The notes below the pieces were generated by a model. That model was not told where the DNA came from. It did no database searches and saw only the letters and a program-made list of their open reading frames with translations. The position numbers and the translations under genes are program-made. A stretch of 64,000 bases of DNA from Gammaproteobacteria bacterium (lineage in GTDB: Bacteria > Pseudomonadota > Gammaproteobacteria > Ga0077536): NCBI GenBank assembly GCA_021773835.1, contig JAJFJQ010000057.1, positions 62,001 to 126,000 of the forward strand. Direction: 5' to 3'. Shown one piece after another: positions 35,892 to 44,702 of the stretch. Each line of letters opens with the position of its first letter. Positions within the stretch are counted from its first letter, which is position 1.

Positions 35892-37232
35892 TTAGATCCC
35901 GTAGGCTCGGCGCAGCAGCGAAAAAGCTGAGGTCGCCCGACCTTCGCTCATGCCGTGCTCAATCAGCTCACCCGCCATCGGGCAATCACTAATGAAATGA
36001 TCCGCTGCGGCTTGTTCAACCCGACTGACGACTGGCCGGCAAATCTTTTGCGCATGGGCATAATTTTCCTTCTTAACTGCATAGGTGCCGTCGTGCCCAG
36101 AGCACCGTTCGATTAGCGTCACCTCCGTGTCAGGCACGAGTTCCAGGACTTCCTTGGTCTTCGGTCCTATTTTTTGCACGCGTTGATGACACGGTACGTG
36201 ATAGGCAACCTTGCCGAGCGACTGAGCGAATTTCAGATCCAATTGCTGCTCACGATGACGCAGCATGAGGTATTCAAAAGGGTCGAAAAATGCCTTGGCA
36301 ACGGTCTGTACGTCCTCATCATCGGGAAACATCAACGGCAGTTCTTGCTTGTACATCAGCACGCAACTCGGAATCGGCGCCGTCAGATCGTAGCCTCGCC
36401 GCACTAATTTCATGAGCTTCGGTATGTTTTGATCCTTCAGTTTTTCGACGGCCTTTAGATCACCAAGCTCGAGTTTCGGCATGCCGCAGCATCGCTCGGA
36501 TTCGGTCAACCCGACATCAACCTTATTGTGCTTCAGGATCGCGACCATATCTTCAACCGTCTGCGGCGCGTTACGATTGCCGTAGCAGGTCAGAAAAACG
36601 CCAAGTCGGCCGGTGGTCTGTGCAGTGGCTTGCACCTTCACCGCGCCTGCATCTTGTTGCATGACGCGTTTTCTTGCGCTTTTGCTTGAAAATTTCGGTA
36701 GCGGTGCTTGTGCGTGAATACCGAGTGTTGCTTCGAGCAAATTGCGCACGGGTTTCAGCTCGTTACTCTTGTTCACGACCTCCGCGACAATTGGAATCGA
36801 CGCAATACTGCCGACCATATCGGTCGCAGTGAGCAATTTGTCGCGCGTTGTCGCGCCGTGCTGTTCATGTTTGACTGCCTTTGCGCGCAACATGAGGTGC
36901 GGGAAGTCCACGTTCCATTCATGAGGCGGGACGTAGGGACATTTGGTCAGGTAGCACAGATCACACAAATAGCACTGATCGACGACCGCCCAATAGTCTT
37001 TCTTATCAACCCCATCGACTTCCATCGTGTTGGACTCGTCAACCAGGTCAAACAAGGTTGGGAATGCGTTACATAAACTGACGCAACGGCGGCAGCCATG
37101 GCAGATGTCATACACGCGTTCCAATTCTGAGAACAGCGCCTGCTCGTCGTAAAAATCGGGCTCCTTCCAATCCAACGGGTGTCGCGTCGGGGCTTCGAGA
37201 CCACCTTCAGCGCTGTTTGCATCATTCGCCAT
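35892..37232 (-). CDS. Fe-S oxidoreductase, heterodisulfide reductase/GlpC-like
   Basis: A 446-residue protein with two N-terminal [4Fe-4S] motifs ([11 protein letters not shown] and [13 protein letters not shown]) and cysteine-rich CCG-type segments in the C-terminal half ([31 protein letters not shown]), as in GlpC and HdrB. It likely carries electrons to or from the rubrerythrin encoded upstream. A strong GGAGAGCGATCG site precedes the ATG. Confidence 0.9.
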   Translation of the reverse strand: MANDANSAEGGLEAPTRHPLDWKEPDFYDEQALFSELERVYDICHGCRRCVSLCNAFPTLFDLVDESNTMEVDGVDKKDYWAVVDQCYLCDLCYLTKCPYVPPHEWNVDFPHLMLRAKAVKHEQHGATTRDKLLTATDMVGSIASIPIVAEVVNKSNELKPVRNLLEATLGIHAQAPLPKFSSKSARKRVMQQDAGAVKVQATAQTTGRLGVFLTCYGNRNAPQTVEDMVAILKHNKVDVGLTESERCCGMPKLELGDLKAVEKLKDQNIPKLMKLVRRGYDLTAPIPSCVLMYKQELPLMFPDDEDVQTVAKAFFDPFEYLMLRHREQQLDLKFAQSLGKVAYHVPCHQRVQKIGPKTKEVLELVPDTEVTLIERCSGHDGTYAVKKENYAHAQKICRPVVSRVEQAAADHFISDCPMAGELIEHGMSEGRATSAFSLLRRAYGI

Positions 37233-37288
37233 CGATCGCTCTCCAGATAATACTTGGGGCCTGGGTAGCTATACCCACCGCAAAATGC

Positions 37289-37316
37289 ACGAAGCCGGGT
37301 GGGTACCCGGCTTCGT
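37289..37316 (-). terminator. 12-bp hairpin between rubrerythrin and Fe-S genes
   Basis: ACGAAGCCGGGT and ACCCGGCTTCGT pair perfectly around a four-base loop, 20 bases after the rubrerythrin stop. On the transcribed strand TTTT follows only after three other bases, so it probably acts as a leaky terminator or mRNA-stabilising stem that lets rubrerythrin be made in excess over the genes behind it. Confidence 0.6.
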
Positions 37317-37335
37317 TAACACGAGGTCTGCGAGA

Positions 37336-37758
37336 CTATCCGTTCAGGCCATCGAGCGCCTTTTGGAAGCGATTTGCGTGCGAGCGTTCGGCTTTCGCCA
37401 AGGTTTCGAACCAATCGGCGATCTCGTCGAAGCCTTCCTCACGGGCCGATTTCGCCATGCCCGGATACATATCAGTATATTCGTGGGTCTCGCCGGCGAT
37501 TGCCGCCTTCAAATTAAGATCCGTGCTACCAATCGGCTCTCCAGTTGCGGGATCACCTACGGCCTCGAGGTACTCGAGATGGCCGTGAGCATGGCCGGTC
37601 TCACCTTCCGCCGTTGAACGAAACACGGTAGATACATCGTTATAACCTTCCACGTCAGCTTTTTGCGCGAAATATAAATAACGACGATTTGCCTGCGATT
37701 CGCCGGCGAATGCGTCCTTAAGGTTTTGTTCAGTTTTTGAGTTCTTCAGTGATGGCAT
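37336..37758 (-). CDS. Rubrerythrin-family diiron protein
   Basis: A 140-residue ferritin-like protein. Diiron ligands lie in [57 protein letters not shown] and [11 protein letters not shown] (Glu and ExxH pairs). The C-terminal rubredoxin domain of classical rubrerythrin is absent. It reduces hydrogen peroxide using electrons from a partner, probably the Fe-S protein behind it. CGGAGGAGTACAGC before the ATG is one of the strongest ribosome sites in the window. Confidence 0.92.
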   Translation of the reverse strand: MPSLKNSKTEQNLKDAFAGESQANRRYLYFAQKADVEGYNDVSTVFRSTAEGETGHAHGHLEYLEAVGDPATGEPIGSTDLNLKAAIAGETHEYTDMYPGMAKSAREEGFDEIADWFETLAKAERSHANRFQKALDGLNG

Positions 37759-37824
37759 GCTGTACTCCTCCGTTTAACACCATTTTGGTCCGACATTTGG
37801 CCCGCTCGTGCGACGCTCAATTTA

Positions 37825-37839
37825 TTAGACTAATTCTAA
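37825..37839. promoter_or_regulatory. Fur/PerR/Irr-like dyad upstream of rubrerythrin
   Basis: TTAGA-CTAAT-TCTAA is an exact inverted repeat with a five-base spacer, 67-81 bases before the rubrerythrin start. It resembles the TTAGAAnnnTTCTAA type of site used by peroxide- or iron-sensing Fur-family regulators, with one deviation. Binding is inferred. Confidence 0.4.
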
Positions 37840-38037
37840 ACCTGGACTAAGCCTAAGGTGTCGCACAAGCCCAAGTCAAGCGTTTGCGCGGCTCGGCCGC
37901 ACCAAATTGCTAACGTAACGGTAGCGCTGACGGTTGACCACAATACCTCCTATAAGTACAGTTGCGGCCCCCTCCGAGCAGTCATGGACACCGGCGGTTT
38001 ATCGACCGAATAACAAAAGTGAGAATTGCGTAAACTC

Positions 38038-38283
38038 ATGGCTCGCAAGTCCCAAAAGATCAATTTCGAAACCTCCATTGCCGCACTCGAAGAGTTGGTC
38101 GAAAAAATGGAAAGTGGCGAATTTTCGCTAGAGCAATCGCTCAAACAATTCGAAAACGGGATCTCGCTGGCACGCGCTTGTCAGCAAGCATTGCGCGAAG
38201 CGGAGCAAAAAGTCCTGCAACTGACAAAGGACGGCGACGGTGAGGAGACTCTGACTCCGTTTACGGCCACCGACGACGACTAA
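38038..38283 (+). CDS. xseB: Exodeoxyribonuclease VII small subunit
   Basis: An 81-residue protein with the XseB core [19 protein letters not shown] and [19 protein letters not shown], followed by an acidic tail. It partners XseA (not in the window) in degrading single-stranded DNA. It lies five bases before ispA, the order usual in gammaproteobacteria. ATG 38038 is preferred to a TTG four codons upstream. Confidence 0.94.
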   Translation: MARKSQKINFETSIAALEELVEKMESGEFSLEQSLKQFENGISLARACQQALREAEQKVLQLTKDGDGEETLTPFTATDDD

Positions 38284-38288
38284 CCCCA

Positions 38289-39182
38289 GTGGCTATGCTT
38301 GAGCAATCTCTGGCCACCTTCCAGGCCCAAGTTGACCGGGCCTTGGACCGGCACCTACCGTCTGCGGACCGCGATCCAAAACGGCTCCACAGCGCGATGC
38401 GTTATGCGGTACTGGGACCGGGGAAACGCGTTCGTCCGGTGCTCGTCTATGCCACCGGGCAAGCCTTCGAGACTGCCCTCGATAAGCTTGACGCCAGCGC
38501 CGTGGCGGTCGAGTTAATTCATGCCTACTCGCTGATTCACGACGATTTGCCGGCGATGGACGACGATGACCTGCGTCGCGGCCGTCCGACCTGTCACAAA
38601 GAATTTGACGAGGCGACCGCGATATTAGCCGGCGACGCACTCCAAGCACTGGCCTTTAGCGTCATTGCTGAGTGTAAAAGCACGTCGGTCACGCCGCCGC
38701 GCCGCATCGAGATGCTACGCACCTTGGCCCATGCGAGTGGTTCAGAAGGCATGGCTGGCGGTCAGGCAATGGACCTCGCAGCCGTCGGAACGCACTTATC
38801 GCTCGAACAACTCGAGACCATGCACCTGCACAAAACCGGCGCGCTGATCCGTGCGAGCGTCCAACTAGGCTATTTGGCTAGTCACATTGACGACCCGGCA
38901 ACCGCCGAGCGCCTCGACCACTATGCGCATTGCGTTGGCCTCGCCTTTCAGGTGCACGACGATATACTCGATGTCGAGGGGGATACTGCGGTAATTGGTA
39001 AACCTCAGGGCTCGGACATTGATCAAAACAAACCCACCTATCCCAACATCCTCGGTATGGCGGAGGCGAAGAAAACAGCTCAATCCTTATGTGATGAGGC
39101 GATTGCGAGTCTCGATAATCTTGGGCCTGCGGCAGACACATTACGGCAGTTGGCCGCCTACATCGTAAATCGAGACCGATAA
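38289..39182 (+). CDS. ispA: Farnesyl diphosphate synthase
   Basis: A 297-residue polyprenyl synthase. The first aspartate-rich motif is [19 protein letters not shown] and the second is [19 protein letters not shown] is the diphosphate-binding site. It condenses IPP with DMAPP and GPP to give FPP for quinones and undecaprenol. The listed start is a GTG five bases after xseB; an ATG two codons later is equally possible. dxs, which often follows, is absent here. Confidence 0.94.
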   Translation: MAMLEQSLATFQAQVDRALDRHLPSADRDPKRLHSAMRYAVLGPGKRVRPVLVYATGQAFETALDKLDASAVAVELIHAYSLIHDDLPAMDDDDLRRGRPTCHKEFDEATAILAGDALQALAFSVIAECKSTSVTPPRRIEMLRTLAHASGSEGMAGGQAMDLAAVGTHLSLEQLETMHLHKTGALIRASVQLGYLASHIDDPATAERLDHYAHCVGLAFQVHDDILDVEGDTAVIGKPQGSDIDQNKPTYPNILGMAEAKKTAQSLCDEAIASLDNLGPAADTLRQLAAYIVNRDR

Positions 39183-39398
39183 GCCGGGTGGCTTGCCGGA
39201 CATCAGTTCATTACATAACAACGATCCCAGGCAATTCCTGCCCGCTTTATCACCTACCGAAATGACCGTTCCCAGCAAATTGGCCCGACGAATGGGAAAG
39301 TTTTAGAATCGGACTGTCGTTTCATTTGGCACTTTCAACTCGGATCGAGTGTCATAATGCATTGACCGCACCACAACTCCCACATAACGGACACCGAT

Positions 39399-40223
39399 AT
39401 GAATCAGCCTGCACCTATTGCATCCACCATTCCAGACACGCAAAGCAGTGAAGACACGCGTCGGATCGCAATCGATCGAGTCGGGATAAAAGACATTAAG
39501 CACCCCGTCGTGGTGCGCGATCGTGCGGGTCGCGAACAGCACACGGTTGCGAACTTTAATATGTACGTGGGCCTACCGCATAAGTTTAAAGGCACCCACA
39601 TGTCGCGCTTTGTTGAAATTTTAAACCACCATGAGTACGAGATTTCGGTACCCACATTTAAGGGCATGGTAGACGAAATGACGAAGGTGCTCGATGCCGA
39701 ATTCGGCCGGGTTGAAATGACCTTCCCCTACTTCGTACAAAAGGCCGCGCCGGTCTCCGGGGTCAAGAGTTTGCTTGATTATGAGGTGACGTTTATCGGT
39801 GAGGTCGGGCAGGACGGGCCCTTAATATCCGTCAAGGTCGTCGTGCCATGCACCACCTTATGCCCCTGTTCGAAAAATATTTCCGATTATGGTGCGCATA
39901 ACCAACGCTCTCACGTGACCGTGGAAGTAAAGGTTAACGACTTCATGTGGATTGAAGAGCTGATCGACATTGTCGAGCAAGTCGCCAGCTGTGAACTCTA
40001 CGGCCTGCTGAAACGCCCTGACGAAAAGTACGTTACAGAACGCGCGTACGACAACCCGCGTTTTGTCGAGGATATGGTGCGTGAGGTAGCGCTGAAACTT
40101 AACGCAGAAGACAGAATCTTGTCTTATACGGTCGAGTCCGAGAACTTTGAATCGATCCACAACCATTCGGCCTACGCCATGATTGAACGCGACAAAACGG
40201 GTCGCGATCCCGCCGATTTGTAA
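39399..40223 (+). CDS. folE2: GTP cyclohydrolase I, FolE2 (type IB)
   Basis: A 274-residue FolE2. Diagnostic segments are [17 protein letters not shown], the metal-site Cys in [25 protein letters not shown], and [19 protein letters not shown]. It makes dihydroneopterin triphosphate, the first step to folate, and tolerates metals other than zinc. A 216-base region precedes it; I could not find a convincing Zur box. No FolE (type IA) gene is in the window. Confidence 0.95.
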   Translation: MNQPAPIASTIPDTQSSEDTRRIAIDRVGIKDIKHPVVVRDRAGREQHTVANFNMYVGLPHKFKGTHMSRFVEILNHHEYEISVPTFKGMVDEMTKVLDAEFGRVEMTFPYFVQKAAPVSGVKSLLDYEVTFIGEVGQDGPLISVKVVVPCTTLCPCSKNISDYGAHNQRSHVTVEVKVNDFMWIEELIDIVEQVASCELYGLLKRPDEKYVTERAYDNPRFVEDMVREVALKLNAEDRILSYTVESENFESIHNHSAYAMIERDKTGRDPADL

Positions 40224-40241
40224 TCCGCTCCAGGGTGACGA

Positions 40242-40272
40242 GAATTGTCAATTCACTGCCGCCGGCGGCAGT
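40242..40272. promoter_or_regulatory. Two abutting palindromes, candidate upstream activator sites
   Basis: GAATTGTCAATTC (40242-40254, perfect around a central T) directly abuts ACTGCCGCCGGCGGCAGT (40255-40272, perfect 9+9). They lie about 100-125 bases before the predicted start of the small RNA, a distance usual for enhancer-binding activators of sigma-54 promoters. The second could instead be a folE2 3' hairpin, though only TTT follows. Confidence 0.45.
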
Positions 40273-40299
40273 TTAACGTCACTGAATGCCTGTGTTCTG

Positions 40300-40320
40300 T
40301 AGTTTACGTCTCCTAAACTA
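40300..40320. promoter_or_regulatory. TAGTTTA/TAAACTA inverted repeat
   Basis: TAGTTTA (40300-40306) and TAAACTA (40314-40320) are exact inverted copies with a seven-base spacer, ending 23 bases before the sigma-54 -24 box. The following stretch is A/T-rich and could allow bending. It is a candidate activator or modulator site. Confidence 0.35.
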
Positions 40321-40343
40321 TTGATTTTAATTGTTTTAGTGTG

Positions 40344-40360
40344 TTGGCACGCACTTTGCT
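40344..40360 (+). promoter_or_regulatory. Sigma-54 promoter (-24/-12)
   Basis: TTGGCACG-CACT-TTGCT matches the sigma-54 consensus YTGGCACG-N4-TTGCW at every defined base, with GG (40346-40347) and GC (40358-40359) exactly ten bases apart. The expected start is near G40371. No protein-coding frame follows before a terminator at 40420, so the transcript should be a short RNA. Confidence 0.85.
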
Positions 40361-40370
40361 GCTATTTCAG

Positions 40371-40446
40371 GTACGCAAGCGGCCTGCATGGCCTTTGCGC
40401 TCCTCCCTTTGGTCCATTTACGGGTGCTAACGCACCCGTTTTTTTT
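40371..40446 (+). ncRNA. Predicted sigma-54-dependent small RNA, about 76 nt
   Basis: The predicted transcript starts 12 bases after the -12 GC and has three parts. A 5' hairpin pairs CGCAA (40374-40378) and GGCC (40381-40384) with GGCC (40390-40393) and TTGCG (40395-40399). An unpaired pyrimidine-rich region begins with CTCCTCCC (40400-40407), which is complementary to Shine-Dalgarno-like GGGAGGAG. An intrinsic terminator follows. This is the usual layout of Hfq-type trans-acting sRNAs. It matches no sRNA I know by sequence; sigma-54-dependent sRNAs such as Qrr, NrsZ, CrcZ and GlmY show the control mode is established. Expression is inferred. Confidence 0.7.
40420..40446 (+). terminator. Intrinsic terminator of the predicted small RNA
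   Basis: ACGGGTGC-TAAC-GCACCCGT followed by seven or more T residues (40440 onward). It is a strong rho-independent terminator read only on the plus strand; the reverse orientation lacks a U-tract, so it does not serve mazG. Confidence 0.9.
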
Positions 40447-40460
40447 ACCTGGCGAATCGG

Positions 40461-41237
40461 TCATTCTGCCAATTTCGCTGCCTCCCACAGATCGTCCATA
40501 CGTGCTAGAGACGCATCCCGCACGTTCGTCCCCGCATCTTCGAGGGCGGCTTCGATGAAATGAAACCGCCGTTCAAATTTGCGGCTGGCGCCGCGTAGGG
40601 CTTTTTCCGGGTCCACACCAAGGTGGCGCGCCCAATTGACGCAGGCAAAAAGCAGATCACCCATTTCTTGTTCGATATCAGGCCGAGATCCATCCGCAAT
40701 CGCCACCTCAACTTCGTTAAATTCTTCAACCAGCTTTTCTTTGACGCCGACCATATCGGGCCAATCAAATCCGACTCGGGCGGCCCGTTGCTGCATCTTC
40801 TTCGCGCGGGTCAGCGCCGGCATGCTCACCGGAATACCATCGAGTTCGCTCCTTGGCTGGCCCGGTTTAGCAGCGGCACGCTCTTGTGCCTTCTGGGCCT
40901 CCCACCGGCGCGTCTGTTCGATTGCATCGCCTGGCGGCGCATCGCCGAATACGTGGGGATGGCGCTCGGTCAATTTTCGGGCCAGCGCGGCGACGATGTC
41001 GTCGAAATCGAAGCGCCCCTGCTCGCGCCCCAATTGAACGTAGAACACGACCTGGAACAGTAGATCGCCTAATTCGCCGGGAAGTTCATCCAGCGCCTCC
41101 CGCTCAATGCAATCGGCGACTTCATAGGCTTCCTCGATAGTGTGCGGAACGATTGATTCAAAGCTTTGTGCTAGATCCCACGGGCAGCCATTTTGCGGAT
41201 CGCGTAGCCGGCGCATAATTTCGAATAGTTCGTCCAT
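40461..41237 (-). CDS. mazG: Nucleoside triphosphate pyrophosphohydrolase
   Basis: A 258-residue tandem MazG protein. The first domain has CPWDLAQSFESIVPHTIEEAYEV and ELPGELGDLLFQVVFY with the EExxE/ExxD magnesium residues; the second has KEKLVEEFNEVEVAI and EQEMGDLLFACVNWARHLG. It hydrolyses NTPs to NMP and PPi, limiting aberrant nucleotides. It is convergent with the small RNA locus. Confidence 0.94.
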   Translation of the reverse strand: MDELFEIMRRLRDPQNGCPWDLAQSFESIVPHTIEEAYEVADCIEREALDELPGELGDLLFQVVFYVQLGREQGRFDFDDIVAALARKLTERHPHVFGDAPPGDAIEQTRRWEAQKAQERAAAKPGQPRSELDGIPVSMPALTRAKKMQQRAARVGFDWPDMVGVKEKLVEEFNEVEVAIADGSRPDIEQEMGDLLFACVNWARHLGVDPEKALRGASRKFERRFHFIEAALEDAGTNVRDASLARMDDLWEAAKLAE

Positions 41238-41415
41238 TGTATTTACGGCATTGATTTGATTATTTCGACAAGCCGATTAGGCCATACGGATCCGTGCGAT
41301 CGCAATCCGATAGACCAGTGTCGCCGGCAAGGGATTGCACTTGAGACCGCTTCGAGTGTATAGATTAGCCTTTGCGCGGACCTATCGATAGACTGTGTCT
41401 TGGAGATACAGAAGC

Positions 41416-42000
41416 ATGAACCGAGCACCGTTAATTCTAAGACTTGATGTTGCAGGAACCCCCCTACGCTGGGTCCCGTGGCAGGACGCCGTATGCCTCT
41501 ATAGCCGCGACTTAGTTGCCTGGACCATTGGCGACAACGAATTTACCTTTCTCGGCGGCACGTCACGCGATACGGGCGACCGCTCATCGGTGACCGTAAA
41601 CTCCATTATCGCTATCAAACGGTCCTCTCGCGGGCGCCACGTCCAACGCCATGTACCGCCGCTGAACAACCATGAATTATTCCGGCGAGACGGTTATATG
41701 TGTATGTATTGCGGGTCCCAGCTCGGCGAACATCAACTAACCCGTGACCATGTTATCCCGCTCTCAAAAGGCGGACGTGATCGATGGTCTAATGTCGTGT
41801 CCGCGTGTCGTTCCTGTAATACACGCAAGGGTTGCCGCACACCGGAAGGCGCCTCTATGCCACTACTCGCCGTGCCATATGTACCCAACTGGGCCGAATT
41901 CCTTGCCTTGTCCAACCGTAAAATACTCGCCGACCAGATGGAGTTTCTGCGGTCTCAATTTAACCGGAAGAATCGTCTGTTCCCAATTAGCCCGAATTAA
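41416..42000 (+). CDS. HNH endonuclease family protein
   Basis: A 194-residue protein whose C-terminal half is an HNH domain: FRRDGYMCMYCG, then LTRDHVIPLSKGGRDRWSNVVSACRSCNTRKG, with paired CxxC zinc ligands and the His-Asn-His core. This stand-alone form (about 190 residues) is common in proteobacteria and its role is not established. ATG 41416 has GGAG ten bases upstream and was preferred to a GTG seven codons earlier. Confidence 0.88.
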   Translation: MNRAPLILRLDVAGTPLRWVPWQDAVCLYSRDLVAWTIGDNEFTFLGGTSRDTGDRSSVTVNSIIAIKRSSRGRHVQRHVPPLNNHELFRRDGYMCMYCGSQLGEHQLTRDHVIPLSKGGRDRWSNVVSACRSCNTRKGCRTPEGASMPLLAVPYVPNWAEFLALSNRKILADQMEFLRSQFNRKNRLFPISPN

Positions 42001-42242
42001 ATCTAATGTCGGGTTCTGCGTGCTGCATTAAGTGCATACAAAACTGAAGTGTAGGCAAATGGCGACAGTTGGCGGTCGACTCGATTTCTGAGCGCCTTGT
42101 CGGTTGGCTCACAAATTCCGGTAATTGATAGTCTTATTGCGTACTTTGAAATTGCTAAACGACTGGAATTAGTTCATCATTTTGCACGCCATAAGGGATC
42201 CCTCATCAAGGACAATCGATAATGCGGATAGGAGACATAAAC

Positions 42243-42539
42243 ATGCAAAAAACACTTTCTCTGGCGGTAAGGATTGCTATCGTCGCAGTCATAGCGACAA
42301 GCCTAACAGCTTGCGCGACGGTTAAGCCGGAACAACTAGCGGCGGTAGAAGCAAAGGTCAGTAGTGCCATGTCGGAGGCTCGATCGGCCTCAAGCACTGC
42401 AAAAAACGCAATGGCCGCCGCGACGGCCGCCTCTGAAGCGGCCGCGAAGGCGCAAAGTACTGCAGACGCTGCATTGTCATGCTGTGGCGAGAACAAAGAT
42501 AGAATTGAACGAATGTTCGAGCAAACAATGAAAAAATAG
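42243..42539 (+). CDS. Lpp/OprI-like alanine-zipper murein lipoprotein
   Basis: A 98-residue lipoprotein. The signal peptide ends in a lipobox (SLTAC); the mature part is an Ala/Ser/Lys/Glu helical zipper with heptad alanines (AAATAASEAAAKAQSTADAAL) and a C-terminal Lys-Lys. In Lpp and OprI the terminal lysine is joined to peptidoglycan. A pair of cysteines (SCCGEN) late in the helix is unusual and could crosslink trimers. AGGAG lies eight bases before the ATG. A strong terminator follows. Confidence 0.88.
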   Translation: MQKTLSLAVRIAIVAVIATSLTACATVKPEQLAAVEAKVSSAMSEARSASSTAKNAMAAATAASEAAAKAQSTADAALSCCGENKDRIERMFEQTMKK

Positions 42540-42561
42540 CTTGGACTAGTACTCCAATAAG

Positions 42562-42587
42562 AACCCCGCGAATGCGGGGTTTTTTTT
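42562..42587 (+). terminator. Intrinsic terminator after the lipoprotein gene
   Basis: CCCCGC-GAAT-GCGGGG followed by eight T residues, flanked by AA/TT that extend the stem. It ends the monocistronic lipoprotein mRNA, as expected for a very highly expressed gene. Confidence 0.93.
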
Positions 42588-42609
42588 GGAAAATTTTATT
42601 GCCCTACGA

Positions 42610-43587
42610 TCAATTCAGCCTACGCACTAGTCCATCATCCGCCGGCATGTGCGTGAGCTCATCAACAACGGTATCGCTATTCGATATCACACCAACGGAA
42701 ATCGGAATGCCGCTTTTCTCTAAAATGACGTGTTGTAGCGCGCGCCAATTTAGCTGGACATCTCGTCCCGCTGTTTTAGCCACGATTAACTCCACTACGT
42801 GAGAAAATTGTTCGCGGAAAACATCACGATCTTCGGCGAGATGCGGGTGTACCTCTAAATAGACCTTATTGTGTGCAATGCCAACTTTGTAGGGTTGATT
42901 GACAATATGCACCGGCGTCCCAATCGCGACTTTACCGAATATTTCTTCGACGTCCTTTGGGTACATACGGACGCAGCCATGAGTCACCCGCATCCCAATG
43001 CCGTAGGGTCGGTTCGTTCCATGGATTAGATAACCGGGCAATCCTAGACGAATAGCGAACGCACCCAATGGATTCTCGGGACCTGCCGGCACTATCTTCG
43101 GTAGCGGATCGCCTTCGGCAGCGTGTTCTTCGCGAATTGATTCTGGCGGGTACCAGTTCGGATCCTTAACCTTGGCGACAATTTTTGTTACGCCGTGGGG
43201 CGTGGTCCATTGCTGGCGTCCGATGCTAATCGGATGGGTCGAAACCTTACGTTGGTCTTTGCCCTTGGTCTTGGGGAAAAAATATAATCGCATTTCGGGC
43301 ACGTTGACGACGATGCCTCGCTTTGGCGCCTCTGGCAAAACGTAAAGACTCGGGACAATGATCTCCGTCTCTTCCCCTGGGAGCCACGGGTCTATCGTTG
43401 GGTTGGCCCAACGCATTTCCAAGTATCCCTGATCATAGGCACGCGCTACATCGGACAGCGTATCGGATTGCAAGCTAGATGCGAGCACCAGCTCTCCGAT
43501 GACATCACCGGCCAGCTCAAACGTCAGCGCTGAAGCGGTGCTTGCAAGGAGGCTGCACGTCATGAACAGGGTGTAGCGGCATAGCAT
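42610..43587 (-). CDS. L,D-transpeptidase (YkuD/ErfK family)
   Basis: A 325-residue exported enzyme. A signal peptide (ending near TASALT) precedes a LysM-like region (LSDVARAYDQGYLEMRWANPTIDPWLPGEE), then the YkuD domain with the active-site motif HGTNRPYGIGMRVTHGCVRM (catalytic Cys, preceded by Thr where Ser is common). The ErfK/YbiS type attaches Braun lipoprotein to peptidoglycan, and a Lpp-like gene lies directly next to it in convergent orientation. ATG 43587 gives the clean signal peptide; a GTG four codons upstream is possible. Confidence 0.93.
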   Translation of the reverse strand: MLCRYTLFMTCSLLASTASALTFELAGDVIGELVLASSLQSDTLSDVARAYDQGYLEMRWANPTIDPWLPGEETEIIVPSLYVLPEAPKRGIVVNVPEMRLYFFPKTKGKDQRKVSTHPISIGRQQWTTPHGVTKIVAKVKDPNWYPPESIREEHAAEGDPLPKIVPAGPENPLGAFAIRLGLPGYLIHGTNRPYGIGMRVTHGCVRMYPKDVEEIFGKVAIGTPVHIVNQPYKVGIAHNKVYLEVHPHLAEDRDVFREQFSHVVELIVAKTAGRDVQLNWRALQHVILEKSGIPISVGVISNSDTVVDELTHMPADDGLVRRLN

Positions 43588-43621
43588 GAGGTATCTCACA
43601 GGAATCTAAACGGAATCGGTC

Positions 43622-44035
43622 TCATGTTGGTTGTCTATTATTGCGCAGGCCGCCAATCGCAATTGCGAGCCAGCCCAGTATTAACGCGCTGCCCCCGATC
43701 GGGGCAAACTGGCCAGGTAGCTGGCTTCCGGTCACGCTACGCATAATGAGACCACCGCAAAACAGAAGAATTCCAACTACCAGCAATCCGCCGGCGAATT
43801 TAAACCAGCGATTGCGTTTATTCGACTGCAGCGCAACGCCACAGGCGAACAAGACCGCTGAATGCACCAGCATGTAAGTCACGGCGGTAGTGAATATCAT
43901 TAGCTCGGGATTAGACAATCGTTCAGCTAGCACATGCGATCCGAGCGCCCCGGCGGTAACACCCATCGCACCAAAAAATCCGGCAAGTGCGATCAACCAG
44001 TTGTGCCAATCAATATTCAAACCAGATAGCCTCAC
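43622..44035 (-). CDS. DUF423 family membrane protein
   Basis: A 137-residue protein with four predicted helices and the DUF423 (YgdD-like) signature: LAGFFGAMGVTAGALGSH near the N-terminus and QFAPIGGSALILGWLAIA near the end. Function is unknown. The start is a GTG at 44035. Confidence 0.87.
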   Translation of the reverse strand: MRLSGLNIDWHNWLIALAGFFGAMGVTAGALGSHVLAERLSNPELMIFTTAVTYMLVHSAVLFACGVALQSNKRNRWFKFAGGLLVVGILLFCGGLIMRSVTGSQLPGQFAPIGGSALILGWLAIAIGGLRNNRQPT

Positions 44036-44074
44036 TGCCTTTGCGCGAACACGAGCCGCTCCGGTATTCTACGG

Positions 44075-44596
44075 TCACCTTTCAAGTAGCCGCGGCATCA
44101 ACTCGACCAGGTTGCACGGACGCGTGCGAAAATCCAGCTGATGGACAATCAACGCGTCCCAGGCGAGAGCGCAGGCGCCGGAAGAGCCCGGCAGACAAAA
44201 AAGGTAGGTGCCGTTGGCAACACCTGCCACTGCACGAGATTGCAATGTCGACGTCTTTATATCGTCATACGATAAAACACGAAACATCTCGCCGAATCCA
44301 TCAATTTGCTTGTCCAATAACGGCGTTACCGCTTCAGGGGTGCCGTCCCGACCGGTTACACCTGTCCCCCCTGTGGTTAGCACCACCGATACTGCGGCGT
44401 CTGCCACCCAACGCGAAACCTCCGCGCGGATCGCATAGATGTCGTCTTTGACTAATCGCTTCTCGTGCAAATTGTGTCCAACTGCGCTTAGACGCTCGAC
44501 TAGAAGCTTGCCCGATTTATCTTCCGCCTCGGTTCGCGTATCAGTGATCGTTAACACCGAAATCTGCAATGGTAAAAATTCTCTTGGCGTACTCAT
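44075..44596 (-). CDS. moaB: Molybdenum cofactor biosynthesis protein B
   Basis: A 173-residue MogA/MoaB-fold protein. Core motifs are ISVLTITDTRTEAEDKSG, VVLTTGGTGVTGRDGTPEA and YLFCLPGSSGACALAWD. The family adenylates molybdopterin before metal insertion, though E. coli MoaB itself is not essential. It is separated from the other cofactor genes at 59-64 kb. ATG 44596 starts the MSTPREF sequence; the frame is open much further upstream without coding character. Confidence 0.92.
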   Translation of the reverse strand: MSTPREFLPLQISVLTITDTRTEAEDKSGKLLVERLSAVGHNLHEKRLVKDDIYAIRAEVSRWVADAAVSVVLTTGGTGVTGRDGTPEAVTPLLDKQIDGFGEMFRVLSYDDIKTSTLQSRAVAGVANGTYLFCLPGSSGACALAWDALIVHQLDFRTRPCNLVELMPRLLER

Positions 44597-44702
44597 ATCA
44601 CGCACTCTCAATGTTAAAGTGTAAGCAATCCCGACATATCTGCAGTCGCATTCAGTATTATCCCATAGATAAGATTTCCGACCGAATAAGGTACCGCCTT
44701 CG

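Noticed and set aside
39183-39398. Zur box upstream of folE2
   Set aside because: FolE2 genes are often Zur-controlled, but only a half-site-like ATAACAA is visible and no convincing dyad was found.
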